Source: Chitinophaga pinensis (GTDB lineage: Bacteria > Bacteroidota > Bacteroidia > Flavobacteriales_D > Crocinitomicaceae). From it: a stretch of 32,949 nt of DNA. How positions within the stretch are numbered: the first letter of the stretch is position 1; each line of letters starts with the position of its first letter. Shown here piece by piece: positions 10,187 to 17,881 of the stretch. Made by a program: the position numbers and the translations under genes. The notes under the pieces are model-generated. The model was not told where the DNA came from and searched no databases. It saw only the letters and a list, made by a program, of their open reading frames with translations. The stretch spans positions 1-32,949 of the forward strand of contig CALPMC020000025.1 in NCBI GenBank assembly GCA_943324565.2, written 5' to 3'.

Positions 10187-10217
10187 CTTGCCAATTCGAA
10201 AATGAACTTTATATTTG
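10187..10217 (+). promoter_or_regulatory. Bacteroidota-type promoter of the LuxR-type regulator
   Basis: A -33-like CTTG (10187-10190), 19 bp spacer, then TATATTTG (10210-10217), matching the TTTG/TAnnTTTG pattern of the Bacteroidota primary sigma factor. Transcription would start near 10222, about 20 bp before the ATG at 10243. That rules out the upstream TTG at 10219 as the start. Confidence 0.6.
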
Positions 10218-10242
10218 CTTGTTTAAAACTATTCTAAATAAG

Positions 10243-10917
10243 ATGAACGTCATTATTGCAGATGGAAACGATTTGATTCGTATTGGACTCAGAACTATTC
10301 TAGCTGCTGAAAGAGACATTTCAATCGTTGGAGAAGCTCATAATAACGAAGGTTTAATTGATCAAATTAAGTCATTTGGTGCTTCATTGGTTTTAATTGA
10401 CTACACTTCTTCTGGATTCGATATTGATGTAGTTCCGAAAATTTTAAGTTTAAATAAAAACGTTAAATTCATTGCCATTACTCCAGAACAAAGCGCTCAA
10501 ACTTTAGTGGATGCCTTGCGCTCAGGTGTAACAAGCTATGTCAAAAAGGATTGTGAATTATCAGAAATCGTAAATGCTGTGTCTGAAACTGGACATGGTA
10601 ATAAATTCTTTTGTGGGCAAATTTTGGAAACAATTCAGCGCGCAAATATTGACGTCAATGATTTAGACTTTGATTCTTTTACTTGCGAAGCAGTTGTTCT
10701 TTCAGATCGCGAAAATGAAATTATTGTTTTAATAGCTGAAGGTTTAACAAACGAGCAAATTGCAGATCAGTTATTCTTGAGTAAGCACACCGTTAATACG
10801 CATCGAAAAAATATTATGTCAAAATTAGGGGTAAAAAATACTGCTGGAATTGTAATGTATGCGGTTAAAATGAATTTAATATCTCCAAATAAATTCTTGT
10901 TCGCTCCAACAATCTAA
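10243..10917 (+). CDS. NarL/FixJ-type response regulator with atypical receiver (orphan)
   Basis: 224 residues from the ATG at 10243. The frame is open upstream to a TTG at 10219, but that lies at the predicted transcription start. The receiver domain (1-120) has phospho-acceptor-like D53 in LVLIDYTS and K in SYVKKD. The usual acidic pair (ADDH) reads ADGND, so only D7 remains at the expected place. The C-terminal LuxR helix-turn-helix (about 155-215) is standard: LSDRENEIIVLIAEGLTN, then LSKHTVNTHRKNIMSKLGV. No kinase gene is adjacent. The altered Mg-binding pocket suggests weak or phosphorylation-independent control, which is inference. It converges on gpsA with a 4-bp gap. Confidence 0.9.
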   Translation: MNVIIADGNDLIRIGLRTILAAERDISIVGEAHNNEGLIDQIKSFGASLVLIDYTSSGFDIDVVPKILSLNKNVKFIAITPEQSAQTLVDALRSGVTSYVKKDCELSEIVNAVSETGHGNKFFCGQILETIQRANIDVNDLDFDSFTCEAVVLSDRENEIIVLIAEGLTNEQIADQLFLSKHTVNTHRKNIMSKLGVKNTAGIVMYAVKMNLISPNKFLFAPTI

Positions 10918-10921
10918 ATTC

Positions 10922-11926
10922 TTAAGAAAGTTTATCCGACAAAATTCTAATTTCCATAATTGGTGAAATTCGCTCGTATAAAATATTATAAACTGCCGTT
11001 AAAATTGGCATTTCTACTTGATAATTTTTATTCATTTCCATCAAACATTTAGTGGCAAAATATCCTTCCGCAATCATATTCATTTCTAACTGAGCAGATT
11101 TAACAGAATATCCTTTTCCAATCATAAAACCAAAAGTTCGGTTACGTGAAAAATTGGAGTAAGCTGTCACCAGTAAATCACCCAAATAAGCGCTCGATTT
11201 TGTATCCCTGTGAATTGGGCTTACTACATCTATAAATCGTTCAATTTCTTGTATGGCATTAGAAATAAGTACCGCTTGAAAATTATCTCCATAACCTAAA
11301 CCTGAACAAATTCCTGCTGCCAAGGCGTAGACATTTTTAAGAACGGCTGAGATTTCGGCACCGATTAAATCATCTGAAATAGTTGTTTTTATATAGCGAC
11401 AGGCCAAAGCATTTGCTATTTCTGTTGCAAATTCTGGGGTGCTGCAACCTATTGTTAGGTAAGACAATCGTTCCATTGCTACCTCTTCTGCATGACAAGG
11501 CCCACAAATAATTCCAATGTTGCTAAACGGAACTTGAAATGATTGATGGATAAATTCTGCGGGAATTAAATTGGTTTCTGGAATGATACCTTTTACGGCC
11601 GAAAAAACAATTTTATCTTTTAACAATCCTTTAGGTAAATGCTCAAAAGTCTTAGTTAAAAACGCAGCTGGATTGGCGATAATCACAACTTCTGTATTAG
11701 TGATAATTGCAGTCAAATCGCTACTTATACTTAATTTCGATAGGTCAAATTCTACAGATTGTAAATACTTGGGATTATGTTTGAATTGCATAATGTGTTG
11801 CACGGATTCTTCGCTTCGCATCCACCAGCCAACTTGCGTCTGATTATTACATACTAACTTTACGATTGCCGTAGCCCAGCTTCCCCCTCCAATAACTGCA
11901 AATTTGGTTTTTTGTGATTTCAACAT
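10922..11926 (-). CDS. gpsA: NAD(P)+-dependent glycerol-3-phosphate dehydrogenase
   Basis: 334 residues. It reduces dihydroxyacetone phosphate to sn-glycerol 3-phosphate, the backbone precursor of phospholipids, in the cytoplasm. The N-terminal Rossmann motif is VIGGGSWATAIV (the family usually has GAGSWGTA; the GGGSWATA form is one I associate with Bacteroidota). Further family motifs are FSAVKGI, GPCHAEEV, the catalytic lysine in SAVLKNVYALAAG, and YLGDLLVTAYS in the C-terminal helical domain. The length is normal for the family. A TAnnTTTG box ends only 4 bp before the ATG, so the mRNA may be leaderless. Confidence 0.96.
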   Translation of the reverse strand: MLKSQKTKFAVIGGGSWATAIVKLVCNNQTQVGWWMRSEESVQHIMQFKHNPKYLQSVEFDLSKLSISSDLTAIITNTEVVIIANPAAFLTKTFEHLPKGLLKDKIVFSAVKGIIPETNLIPAEFIHQSFQVPFSNIGIICGPCHAEEVAMERLSYLTIGCSTPEFATEIANALACRYIKTTISDDLIGAEISAVLKNVYALAAGICSGLGYGDNFQAVLISNAIQEIERFIDVVSPIHRDTKSSAYLGDLLVTAYSNFSRNRTFGFMIGKGYSVKSAQLEMNMIAEGYFATKCLMEMNKNYQVEMPILTAVYNILYERISPIMEIRILSDKLS

Positions 11927-11930
11927 AGAA

Positions 11931-11938
11931 CAAAGGTA
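11931..11938 (-). promoter_or_regulatory. -7 promoter box of gpsA (TACCTTTG)
   Basis: On the minus strand TACCTTTG is followed by TTCT and then the gpsA ATG. The box fits TAnnTTTG, but no clear -33 TTG is found 19-21 bp upstream. If used, transcription would begin at or within a base of the start codon. Confidence 0.4.
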
Positions 11939-12510
11939 TAATCTTTTGGAATTATTAATGCGTATTATTGAATGCTTTATTGTGAATAAAATACCGGATT
12001 TTTAATTCGCAATTAGTATTAATACTAGTTCATCGCATCTACAGACTCCAAGTCTTAAACAAACTCCTCATGAATTTTTTTCTACCTTCAATTTAGATGT
12101 TAGATCTCCATTTCTTGCATTTTCTTTCAGAGAGTAGTAAGTACGAAGCGATTGTCCAAATAAATTTTATTTGAGTTTCCCTTTAATTTCCATAATTTTT
12201 GTATTCACCCCAATTATATAGTGTTAAAAATTACTTTATTATTTTGCGTCCTCTTGGATAAATCAATTTTTTCATTAGTTAAACATATTGGTGCAAGATT
12301 TTATTTAACTACTTAATAAATTGTTCTAATTCTTTATCGAGCTCTTAGTTCGTGTTTTTTAAATTCTTCACGCTGCTAATATTTTTTGAAAAAAATAGGA
12401 TTTAATTTAAGTTAGCTATGTTGTGTGGCATTTTTAAACAATTACAATTAAATTTTTGGTAAAAATGGCTATCATTTCTTTAATTCAAATAATTTTGAGA
12501 AAAAATCAAA
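11939..12510. other. AT-rich intergenic region without a gene
   Basis: A long non-coding stretch, with divergent gpsA and AIM24-family genes on either side. I found no gene, tRNA, strong hairpin or palindrome. A possible -7 box TAATTTTG (12490-12497) lies 13 bp before the AIM24-family ATG, without a well-spaced -33 element. A 52-codon minus-strand reading (12068-12223) interrupted by one stop is discussed among the rejected items. Confidence 0.5.
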
Positions 12511-13302
12511 ATGAGAACAAATCACGAGATAGATTATTTCATCCACGGTGAAGAAATGCAAATGGTAGAAATTGAGTTAGATCCAAATGAAACCGCTATT
12601 GCTGAAGCTGGTGCTTTTATGTATATGGACGAAGGTATTCAAATGGAAACAATTTTTGGTGATGGTTCGCAACAGCAGCAAGGATTCATGAGTAAAATTT
12701 GGAGTGCTGGAAAGCGATTGCTTACTGGCGAAAGCTTATTCATGACTGCATTTACGCATACAGGTATTGGAAAAGCGAGAGTTGCATTTGCATCTCCTTA
12801 TCCAGGGAAAATTATTGCTATCGATTTGATACAATATGGAGGAAAATTGATTTGTCAAAAAGATTCATTCCTTTGTGCCGCGAAAGGTGTGGCTGTTGGT
12901 ATTGAATTTCAACGAAAATTAGGCACAGGACTTTTTGGTGGTGAAGGTTTTATCATGCAAAAATTAGAAGGTGATGGAATGGCTTTTTGTCATGCCGGAG
13001 GTCATATTATGAAAAGAGTGTTGAAACCAGGAGAAGTTTTGAGAGTTGACACGGGCTGTATCGTAGCTTATACCAAAGAAGTTGATTACGATATTCAATT
13101 TGTTGGAGGAATAAAAAACACACTTTTTGGTGGTGAAGGAGTTTTCTTTGCAACACTAAAAGGACCAGGAGAAGTTTGGTTACAAACCTTACCAATATCA
13201 CGTTTGGCTTCTAGAATCTTACAATATGGAACGGGACCACGTAAAGAAGAAGGAAGTATTCTTGGTGGTCTTGGAAATTTATTGGACGGAGACGGAAGGT
13301 AA
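12511..13302 (+). CDS. AIM24 family protein (TIGR00266 type)
   Basis: 263 residues recognisable as the bacterial AIM24/TIGR00266 family, a beta-rich, TRAP-like fold of unknown biochemical role. Typical segments are [17 protein letters not shown], the glycine-rich [44 protein letters not shown] and [19 protein letters not shown], and a short C-terminal glycine-rich tail ([10 protein letters not shown]). No signal peptide or membrane helix, so cytoplasmic or membrane-associated. The length is normal. It stands alone, with a 584-bp gap upstream and a convergent neighbour downstream. The family call is firm; the function is unknown. Confidence 0.9.
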   Translation: MRTNHEIDYFIHGEEMQMVEIELDPNETAIAEAGAFMYMDEGIQMETIFGDGSQQQQGFMSKIWSAGKRLLTGESLFMTAFTHTGIGKARVAFASPYPGKIIAIDLIQYGGKLICQKDSFLCAAKGVAVGIEFQRKLGTGLFGGEGFIMQKLEGDGMAFCHAGGHIMKRVLKPGEVLRVDTGCIVAYTKEVDYDIQFVGGIKNTLFGGEGVFFATLKGPGEVWLQTLPISRLASRILQYGTGPRKEEGSILGGLGNLLDGDGR

Positions 13303-13455
13303 CTTTTTAATTCTTAATGTTTGATTTTTAATTTTGAATTAAAATCTTGATTCTAGGAAATAAACTGCGAAATCTCTTTCTAAGGAAGAATGAATTTTTA
13401 GGTCTAGATTACTAAAGTTTCAGTAGCGAAACAACTTTTAACTCTCCACTTTCAG

Positions 13456-13469
13456 TTCGCCACGGCGAA
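13456..13469. repeat. Short intergenic palindrome, copy 1
   Basis: TTCGCCACGGCGAA forms a 6-bp stem, 15 bp past the stop of the cvfB-like gene, between convergent genes. It matches copies at 16209 and 19405. Just to its left is another small inverted repeat, GTTTC-AGTAGC-GAAAC. No T-tract follows on either strand, so it is not a classic intrinsic terminator. Confidence 0.65.
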
Positions 13470-13484
13470 TCAACTGTCAGTTAA

Positions 13485-14315
13485 TTATCCGTTTTTAATT
13501 CGAATTCCCTTCTCCTCAATCGTGATTTTCTGTTGCTTGTATAATTTTCCAACAGCTTGTTTGAAGAGTTTTTTGCTCATCCCTAATTGTTCGCGAATAT
13601 CGTCAGGACCTGAGTGATCATTTAATGGTAAATAGCCATCATTTGCTTGTAATTCTTCCAAAAGGAAAAAACTTGCTTGGTCAAATTTTTCAAAGGTTAA
13701 GGGTTCAAATTGAATGTCGAGTTTACCATCTTCTCGCACTAAACGCACATAAGCTTTAGCAAAGGAACCTCTTGGCAATACTTTTGAAATGTTGTTTCTA
13801 AAAATCAATCCATCGTAGCGATTATTAACTATAACACTTATTCCAAGTGCGTTTTCCTCGCAAATCATAATGTCAACTTCTTGACCATTCAAATCCTCAG
13901 CGCAAGGTTCTAGGAGTTTTTTAACGCGCATTGTTCCATACAAACGATCCGTTGCATTGTCATATTGAAGTGAAAAAAGATACTTTTCTTCTTGCTCTAA
14001 TCTGTGTAATTGCTCGCTAAAAGGAACCAATAAATCTTTATCCAGACCCCAATCAACAAAAGCACCATACGGATTGACGTGAATCACAGTCAAATAGCGA
14101 AAATCACCTAAATATAAATGAGGAATTTCCGTTGATGATACAATTCTATTTTCTGAATCTTTGAAAACAAAAACGTCTACTTCATCATCAAGTTCAAAAT
14201 GCTCTTCCACATATTTATTAGGTAATAATACCTCATTACCATCTTTATCTTCCAAAAATGCTCCAGGAGGAGTAAATCGATTGATTTTTAATTTATTTAC
14301 TACACCTAATTGCAT
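13485..14315 (-). CDS. CvfB/YitL-family S1-like RNA-binding protein
   Basis: 276 residues. It matches the CvfB (YitL) layout of three S1-like OB domains and a C-terminal winged helix. The first OB is about 1-60 (KINRFTPPGAFLEDKDGNEV), the second about 65-135 (VIHVNPYGAFVDWGLDKDLL), the third about 145-210, and the winged helix about 220-276 (IREQLGMSKKLFKQAVGKLY). Family members bind RNA and affect virulence or growth regulators in Firmicutes; the role in Bacteroidota is unknown. Its ATG overlaps the upstream stop codon as TAATG, so it is probably translationally coupled to the secreted-protein gene before it. Confidence 0.88.
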   Translation of the reverse strand: MQLGVVNKLKINRFTPPGAFLEDKDGNEVLLPNKYVEEHFELDDEVDVFVFKDSENRIVSSTEIPHLYLGDFRYLTVIHVNPYGAFVDWGLDKDLLVPFSEQLHRLEQEEKYLFSLQYDNATDRLYGTMRVKKLLEPCAEDLNGQEVDIMICEENALGISVIVNNRYDGLIFRNNISKVLPRGSFAKAYVRLVREDGKLDIQFEPLTFEKFDQASFFLLEELQANDGYLPLNDHSGPDDIREQLGMSKKLFKQAVGKLYKQQKITIEEKGIRIKNG

Positions 14316-15418
14316 TAATCTATTTTTTTAGTTCTTTTTGATTTGTATTTACCTGTTGTTACCGACATGTTTTCAGGTTTTCTTCTATCTCTACGTTTGC
14401 GCTTTACTTTTTCAATAACAGGTTCTTCCATCATCGAAGCTGCCAATGCAGCCTCACTTTCTGGTGTTCGTGCTACATGTTTGATATCTTCAGCTTTGTT
14501 AATATCTGTGGGGTCAATCCAATCTTTTTTCAAAGGAACTTTTTCTGGTTTTCCAGTTTTGTCGTTCAAAGCGTAAAAGTACTTTTTGTCCTTATCCTCT
14601 TCTGGGTTTACAGCAATTACATCTTCGTTTAGCACCCAAGCCCCTTCTGAATAATTATAAGAATCGTAAGACATATCAGGAACGTAATATGAATAAACAC
14701 CAGCTAAACTAGAAGATTCAGGTGACAAATGATCAAAAACAATTCGACCATATTTTTCCTCAAATTTAACAGTCATATTTGATTTATCCGAGTATTCAAA
14801 AATCACACGTTTCAAAGTTGACTTTTTTACTTTAAAAACAGGACTTCCAAGCTTTAGATTATTACTGGTGAATGAAAGTACATCGATTAATTTGAAATTA
14901 CTTCCAGGCGTTCCACCATCCCAACCTAATAAAACGTACTCCATTTTATTATTGCGTTCAAAAGGAATCATTTTATAATAAAGCGCACCATACCAGTTTT
15001 TTGCATCTATAACACCTTCAGGTTTAGATTCGTAAGCATCTAAATTATCGACTAATTCTGTCGTGATGATTTTATCTTTGTTTTCGTCTTTTCGCATCAC
15101 AAAAGCACAATAGCGATAGGTCAAATCTGTATATTCCAAGTTCCAATTCACAATTCTAATTTTCCCATCAGGACTGTCAATAATTGCAACTGTTTTAAGC
15201 TGTGTGAATTTATGGTTGAAAGCATCTTCGTTTTTCAAAAAAGCTTCCATTGCTTTTCTAAAATTCGCATTCAAATCCTCTATTTCTTCATCGGTTTTTG
15301 CGCTTCGAAGTGCTAATAATTTGACATTTAATTCCGCTTCTTTTTCATTTAAATCTTTTTGAGAAAAGAAAGAGAAACAATTTAAAAATACCAAAAAAGT
15401 GATGCCTAAGATTTTCAT
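14315..15418 (-). CDS. Secreted protein of unknown function with basic C-terminal tail
   Basis: 367 residues; I do not recognise a named family. A signal peptide is clear (MKILGITFLVFLNCFSFFSQ). The mature part has a helical start (about 20-75) and a long beta-rich middle with repeated aromatic segments such as YKMIPFERNNKMEYVLLGWDG and YSYYVPDMSYDSYNYSEG. The last 35 residues are very basic (KVKRKRRDRRK, KYKSKRTKK). It begins 37 bp after rpe and its stop overlaps the cvfB-like start, so the three are probably one transcript. The tail could bind nucleic acid or acidic glycans, or reflect 3' drift; this is inference. Confidence 0.8.
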   Translation of the reverse strand: MKILGITFLVFLNCFSFFSQKDLNEKEAELNVKLLALRSAKTDEEIEDLNANFRKAMEAFLKNEDAFNHKFTQLKTVAIIDSPDGKIRIVNWNLEYTDLTYRYCAFVMRKDENKDKIITTELVDNLDAYESKPEGVIDAKNWYGALYYKMIPFERNNKMEYVLLGWDGGTPGSNFKLIDVLSFTSNNLKLGSPVFKVKKSTLKRVIFEYSDKSNMTVKFEEKYGRIVFDHLSPESSSLAGVYSYYVPDMSYDSYNYSEGAWVLNEDVIAVNPEEDKDKKYFYALNDKTGKPEKVPLKKDWIDPTDINKAEDIKHVARTPESEAALAASMMEEPVIEKVKRKRRDRRKPENMSVTTGKYKSKRTKKID

Positions 15419-15455
15419 AGTCTTACTAACGCAAACAAATGTGTTTTGTTACTGA

Positions 15456-16100
15456 TTACAATTTTTTCAAAGCTGAAATCGTCGCTTGTGGGTCGGCAGA
15501 ACTAAATACAAAACTTCCTGCAACCAATGCTTTAGCGCCTGCTTCTGCCAATAATTTTCCTGTTTCTAAATTCACTCCACCGTCAATCTCAATAATTGCG
15601 TGAGCATTTTTTTCTTTTATCAATTTTGCTAATTTCTCAACTTTCGCAATTGAAGCTTGAATAAATTTTTGTCCACCAAAACCAGGATTTACAGACATAA
15701 TCAACACTAAATCCAAATCTTGAATTACTTCTTCCAACAAATGAACAGGCGTGTGCGGATTCAAAGCAACACCAGCTTTCATTCCTGCTTCTTTGATAGC
15801 GCCAATTGTTCGGTGCAAGTGTGGACAAGCTTCATAATGAACAGTCAAGATATCAGCACCTGACTTTTTAAAGTCTAAAATGTATTTATCTGGATTTTGA
15901 ATCATCAAATGAACGTCCATTACTTTGTCGGAATGCTTACGAATTGCTTCCAAAACCGGAAACCCAAACGAAATATTTGGAACGAAAACGCCGTCCATTA
16001 CATCGATGTGTAACCAATCCGCTTCTGATTGATGCAACATTTCCGTATCGCGTTGAATATTACCAAAATCACAAGAAAGAACTGAAGGAGAAATAATCAT
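15456..16100 (-). CDS. rpe: Ribulose-phosphate 3-epimerase
   Basis: 214-residue TIM-barrel enzyme interconverting ribulose 5-phosphate and xylulose 5-phosphate in the pentose phosphate pathway. Family motifs are ISPSVLSCDF at the N terminus, HIDVMDGVFVPNISFG with a metal-binding histidine and the catalytic aspartate, DVHLMI, LIMSVNPGFGGQKF, and EIDGGVN with the second catalytic aspartate. Phosphate binding is by the glycine-rich NPGFGGQ and the late GSFVFS segment. Length and order of motifs are normal. First gene of the probable rpe/secreted protein/cvfB transcript. Confidence 0.98.
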   Translation of the reverse strand: MIISPSVLSCDFGNIQRDTEMLHQSEADWLHIDVMDGVFVPNISFGFPVLEAIRKHSDKVMDVHLMIQNPDKYILDFKKSGADILTVHYEACPHLHRTIGAIKEAGMKAGVALNPHTPVHLLEEVIQDLDLVLIMSVNPGFGGQKFIQASIAKVEKLAKLIKEKNAHAIIEIDGGVNLETGKLLAEAGAKALVAGSFVFSSADPQATISALKKL

Positions 16101-16113
16101 TTTGTTTTTTTTA

Positions 16114-16121
16114 CAAAGTTA
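16114..16121 (-). promoter_or_regulatory. -7 promoter box of rpe (TAACTTTG)
   Basis: On the minus strand TAACTTTG fits TAnnTTTG. It is followed by an A-rich leader and the rpe ATG 13 bp further on. A TTG lies about 22 bp upstream, slightly farther than usual. Confidence 0.45.
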
Positions 16122-16204
16122 CTCTTCAATTTTCAATTAGACTCAACCGATAAATATAAAGATGTGCTTTATTCCGTAACTTTCAACTTTTCATCCAAAA
16201 ACTA

Positions 16205-17464
16205 TCAGTTCGTCTCGACGAATTCATTTTTACTCTTAACTTTTCTCTTTTCACTTTTACCTTTTAATTTTCCCACCAACTCCTTCTCACGGTTATACAA
16301 ATCAATGTAAAAAACCATTCGATCGCGATAGGCAACAACACTTTGGTATTCTATAAAAATTGGCACTGAATTTTTTAGCGGAATTGGATAGTTGCGTTCT
16401 AACTTCATTATACTATCAAAAACTTCGCTTGTAATTGGTTCTTTTCTGCCTATACTATCGTATTTTAAAATTGTTTTTGCTAATTCTTGAGGGTATTGAC
16501 AGCGCATACAACCATGGGAGTAACTTCTAAATGAATTATTGAACAAGCCTCGTGAAGGTGTGTCGTGTACGTAAACACTGTGTGAATTGTTAAATTCAAA
16601 TTTCACTAATCCCAAACTGTTCCATTTTCCGGGTTGCTGTACCACTTGAAATGGAAAAGAGCTGTATTTTGACCAGTTAATTGTTGTTGGATCAACTTCT
16701 TTTTCCTTTGCATACAATTTATAGTGATGTTTTGCCAAGTAGTTTTTATTGCGTTTTAAATCAGGTAAAATTTCTTTAGAAGCAATTGAGTAGGGGACTC
16801 TCCAATATGGAAAACAAGTAATGCGATTAATATTTGAAACCAATTCTGGTGTTTGATTCGTAACTTTTCCAATAATGATGCGGTGTTCACTTCTTAATGT
16901 ATCATCTGAAAAAAAATACAATCTGAACTCAGGTAAATTGATTCGAACGTGTTTGGAAGGTTTCTTTTCTTGACTTCGCAATTTATCAAGTGCAAGTGAA
17001 GCTCTCAAAACTTTATCATAGGTACTTTCATTTAAAGCTTTAACAGTGTTGAATCCCAATTTTGCGTCGGCACCAATTCCATTCTCTAATTGAAAGGCTT
17101 TCAAAGTCTCAATAATCAAGGCACTGTCAGCTTCTTCCGAAAGATATTTTTTGGAAATAAGCACTTTTTTCACTCTACCTAAAACATCAATTGAATCTTC
17201 CTTTTCCGTTTTTAAGGTAAAAGAGCTTGTGTCAACTGAGTATTTTTTACAATAATTATAAAGATGAGTAGCTAGAAAACGATAATTGGTATCAGCAGGA
17301 CCTTGTTTAAGAAGCAATTTAGTGACTGAAATAGTATCTAATTCTTTGATTTTTAAACGCATTTCTTGATGGGAAATAGCTGAAATTTCTTTTACTTTTT
17401 TAGTTGTAAAGTCAAAAAAACCAGCATTCAAATCGTTTACGATTACCGCAAAATTTGCAAGCAT
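16205..17464 (-). CDS. L,D-transpeptidase (YcbB/LdtD type), C-terminal part of a frameshifted gene
   Basis: 419 residues carrying the catalytic half of a peptidoglycan L,D-transpeptidase, an enzyme that cross-links or anchors stem peptides in the periplasm. A peptidoglycan-binding-like helical segment (about 100-145, TLKAFQLENGIGADAKLGFN) precedes the YkuD domain (about 160-345). The domain has VYVHDTPSRGLF and SYSHGCMRC with nucleophile C319. It has no signal peptide of its own: the first residues (MLANFAVIVNDLNAGFFDF) match the middle of full-length YcbB-like proteins. The upstream lipoprotein piece in another frame supplies the missing start. The last residues (about KSEKRKVKSKNEFVETN) are coded by repeat-like intergenic sequence including a palindrome. 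As it stands this product should not be exported. Confidence 0.85.
   Translation of the reverse strand: MLANFAVIVNDLNAGFFDFTTKKVKEISAISHQEMRLKIKELDTISVTKLLLKQGPADTNYRFLATHLYNYCKKYSVDTSSFTLKTEKEDSIDVLGRVKKVLISKKYLSEEADSALIIETLKAFQLENGIGADAKLGFNTVKALNESTYDKVLRASLALDKLRSQEKKPSKHVRINLPEFRLYFFSDDTLRSEHRIIIGKVTNQTPELVSNINRITCFPYWRVPYSIASKEILPDLKRNKNYLAKHHYKLYAKEKEVDPTTINWSKYSSFPFQVVQQPGKWNSLGLVKFEFNNSHSVYVHDTPSRGLFNNSFRSYSHGCMRCQYPQELAKTILKYDSIGRKEPITSEVFDSIMKLERNYPIPLKNSVPIFIEYQSVVAYRDRMVFYIDLYNREKELVGKLKGKSEKRKVKSKNEFVETN
16209..16222. repeat. Short palindrome, copy 2, inside the 3' end of the transpeptidase gene
   Basis: TTCGTCTCGACGAA, 6-bp stem. Compared with copy 1 one stem pair is changed on both sides (C-G to T-A), keeping the pairing. 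Flanks shared with copy 1 include TCAG before and AAT after. It codes for the final FVETN residues, and the stop codon follows within the shared flank. Confidence 0.65.
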
Positions 17465-17820
17465 TAAAGCTTCTTTTTAAGAGGATGTAAGTTTTCTTTT
17501 ATTGGCTTAATTCGTTGATTTGGAATCCCATAGTAAAGTGATTGATTTATTTCTTCTTGTAATTTTAATCCTTTTTTTGAAATTGTTGAATCTGTTGCAA
17601 ATAGAGGTTTAAATCCTCTTTCAGTGTAGAATTTTATTATTGTTGCACTCACTTTTTCGGATATTCCCAAAGAGGAAAGATAAGAATCTGTGATAATTTG
17701 TTTCATTTTTGCCGTTGCACTTAGTTTTTTGTCTTTTAAAAAGTTTTTTTCGACTTCTACTTGACTTTCTGAGCAAGCTAAAAGCAAAAAGATGATTAAA
17801 AAATAGGGAATAATTTTCAT
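17464..17820 (-). CDS. L,D-transpeptidase (YcbB/LdtD type), N-terminal lipoprotein part of a frameshifted gene
   Basis: 118 residues with a lipoprotein signal (MKIIPYFLIIFLLLAC, acylated C16). It is followed by the N-terminal segment typical of YcbB-like L,D-transpeptidases (IIKFYTERGFKPLF, then LQEEINQSLYYGIPNQRI). It ends in PLKKKL and its stop codon overlaps the ATG of the catalytic part as TAATG. Adding one A to the A5 run read on the minus strand (17474-17478) would merge both parts into one frame, giving about 538 residues across the junction PLKKEALMLANF, which fits the family. So this is a broken, mis-sequenced or recoded gene rather than two genes. Confidence 0.8.
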   Translation of the reverse strand: MKIIPYFLIIFLLLACSESQVEVEKNFLKDKKLSATAKMKQIITDSYLSSLGISEKVSATIIKFYTERGFKPLFATDSTISKKGLKLQEEINQSLYYGIPNQRIKPIKENLHPLKKKL

Positions 17821-17881
17821 CGTTAGTTATTTGAACGCTAAGTTCTATTAATTTTACTCAAGATACAACTAAATTGAAAGA

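Noticed and set aside
10219..10242. TTG start for the LuxR-type regulator
   Set aside because: It lies 2 bp after the TATATTTG box, at or before the transcription start, and the receiver domain begins properly at the ATG 10243.
10903..10935. TTCTTAAGAA palindrome between the regulator and gpsA as a terminator
   Set aside because: Only a short AT palindrome without loop or T-tract; the gene ends are 4 bp apart.
12068..12223. Minus-strand reading HYIIGVNTKIMEIKGKLK, stop, then 32 more codons and a stop, as a possible gene relic
   Set aside because: The MEIKGKLK start recalls small Bacteroidota proteins, but an open run of this size is expected by chance in AT-rich DNA and the remainder shows no recognisable family.
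17464..17480. Programmed -1 frameshifting as the sole explanation of the split transpeptidase
   Set aside because: The slip site has five A, not the A AAA AAG heptamer, and no obvious stimulatory stem was noted; a lost A is simpler. Kept only as an alternative.
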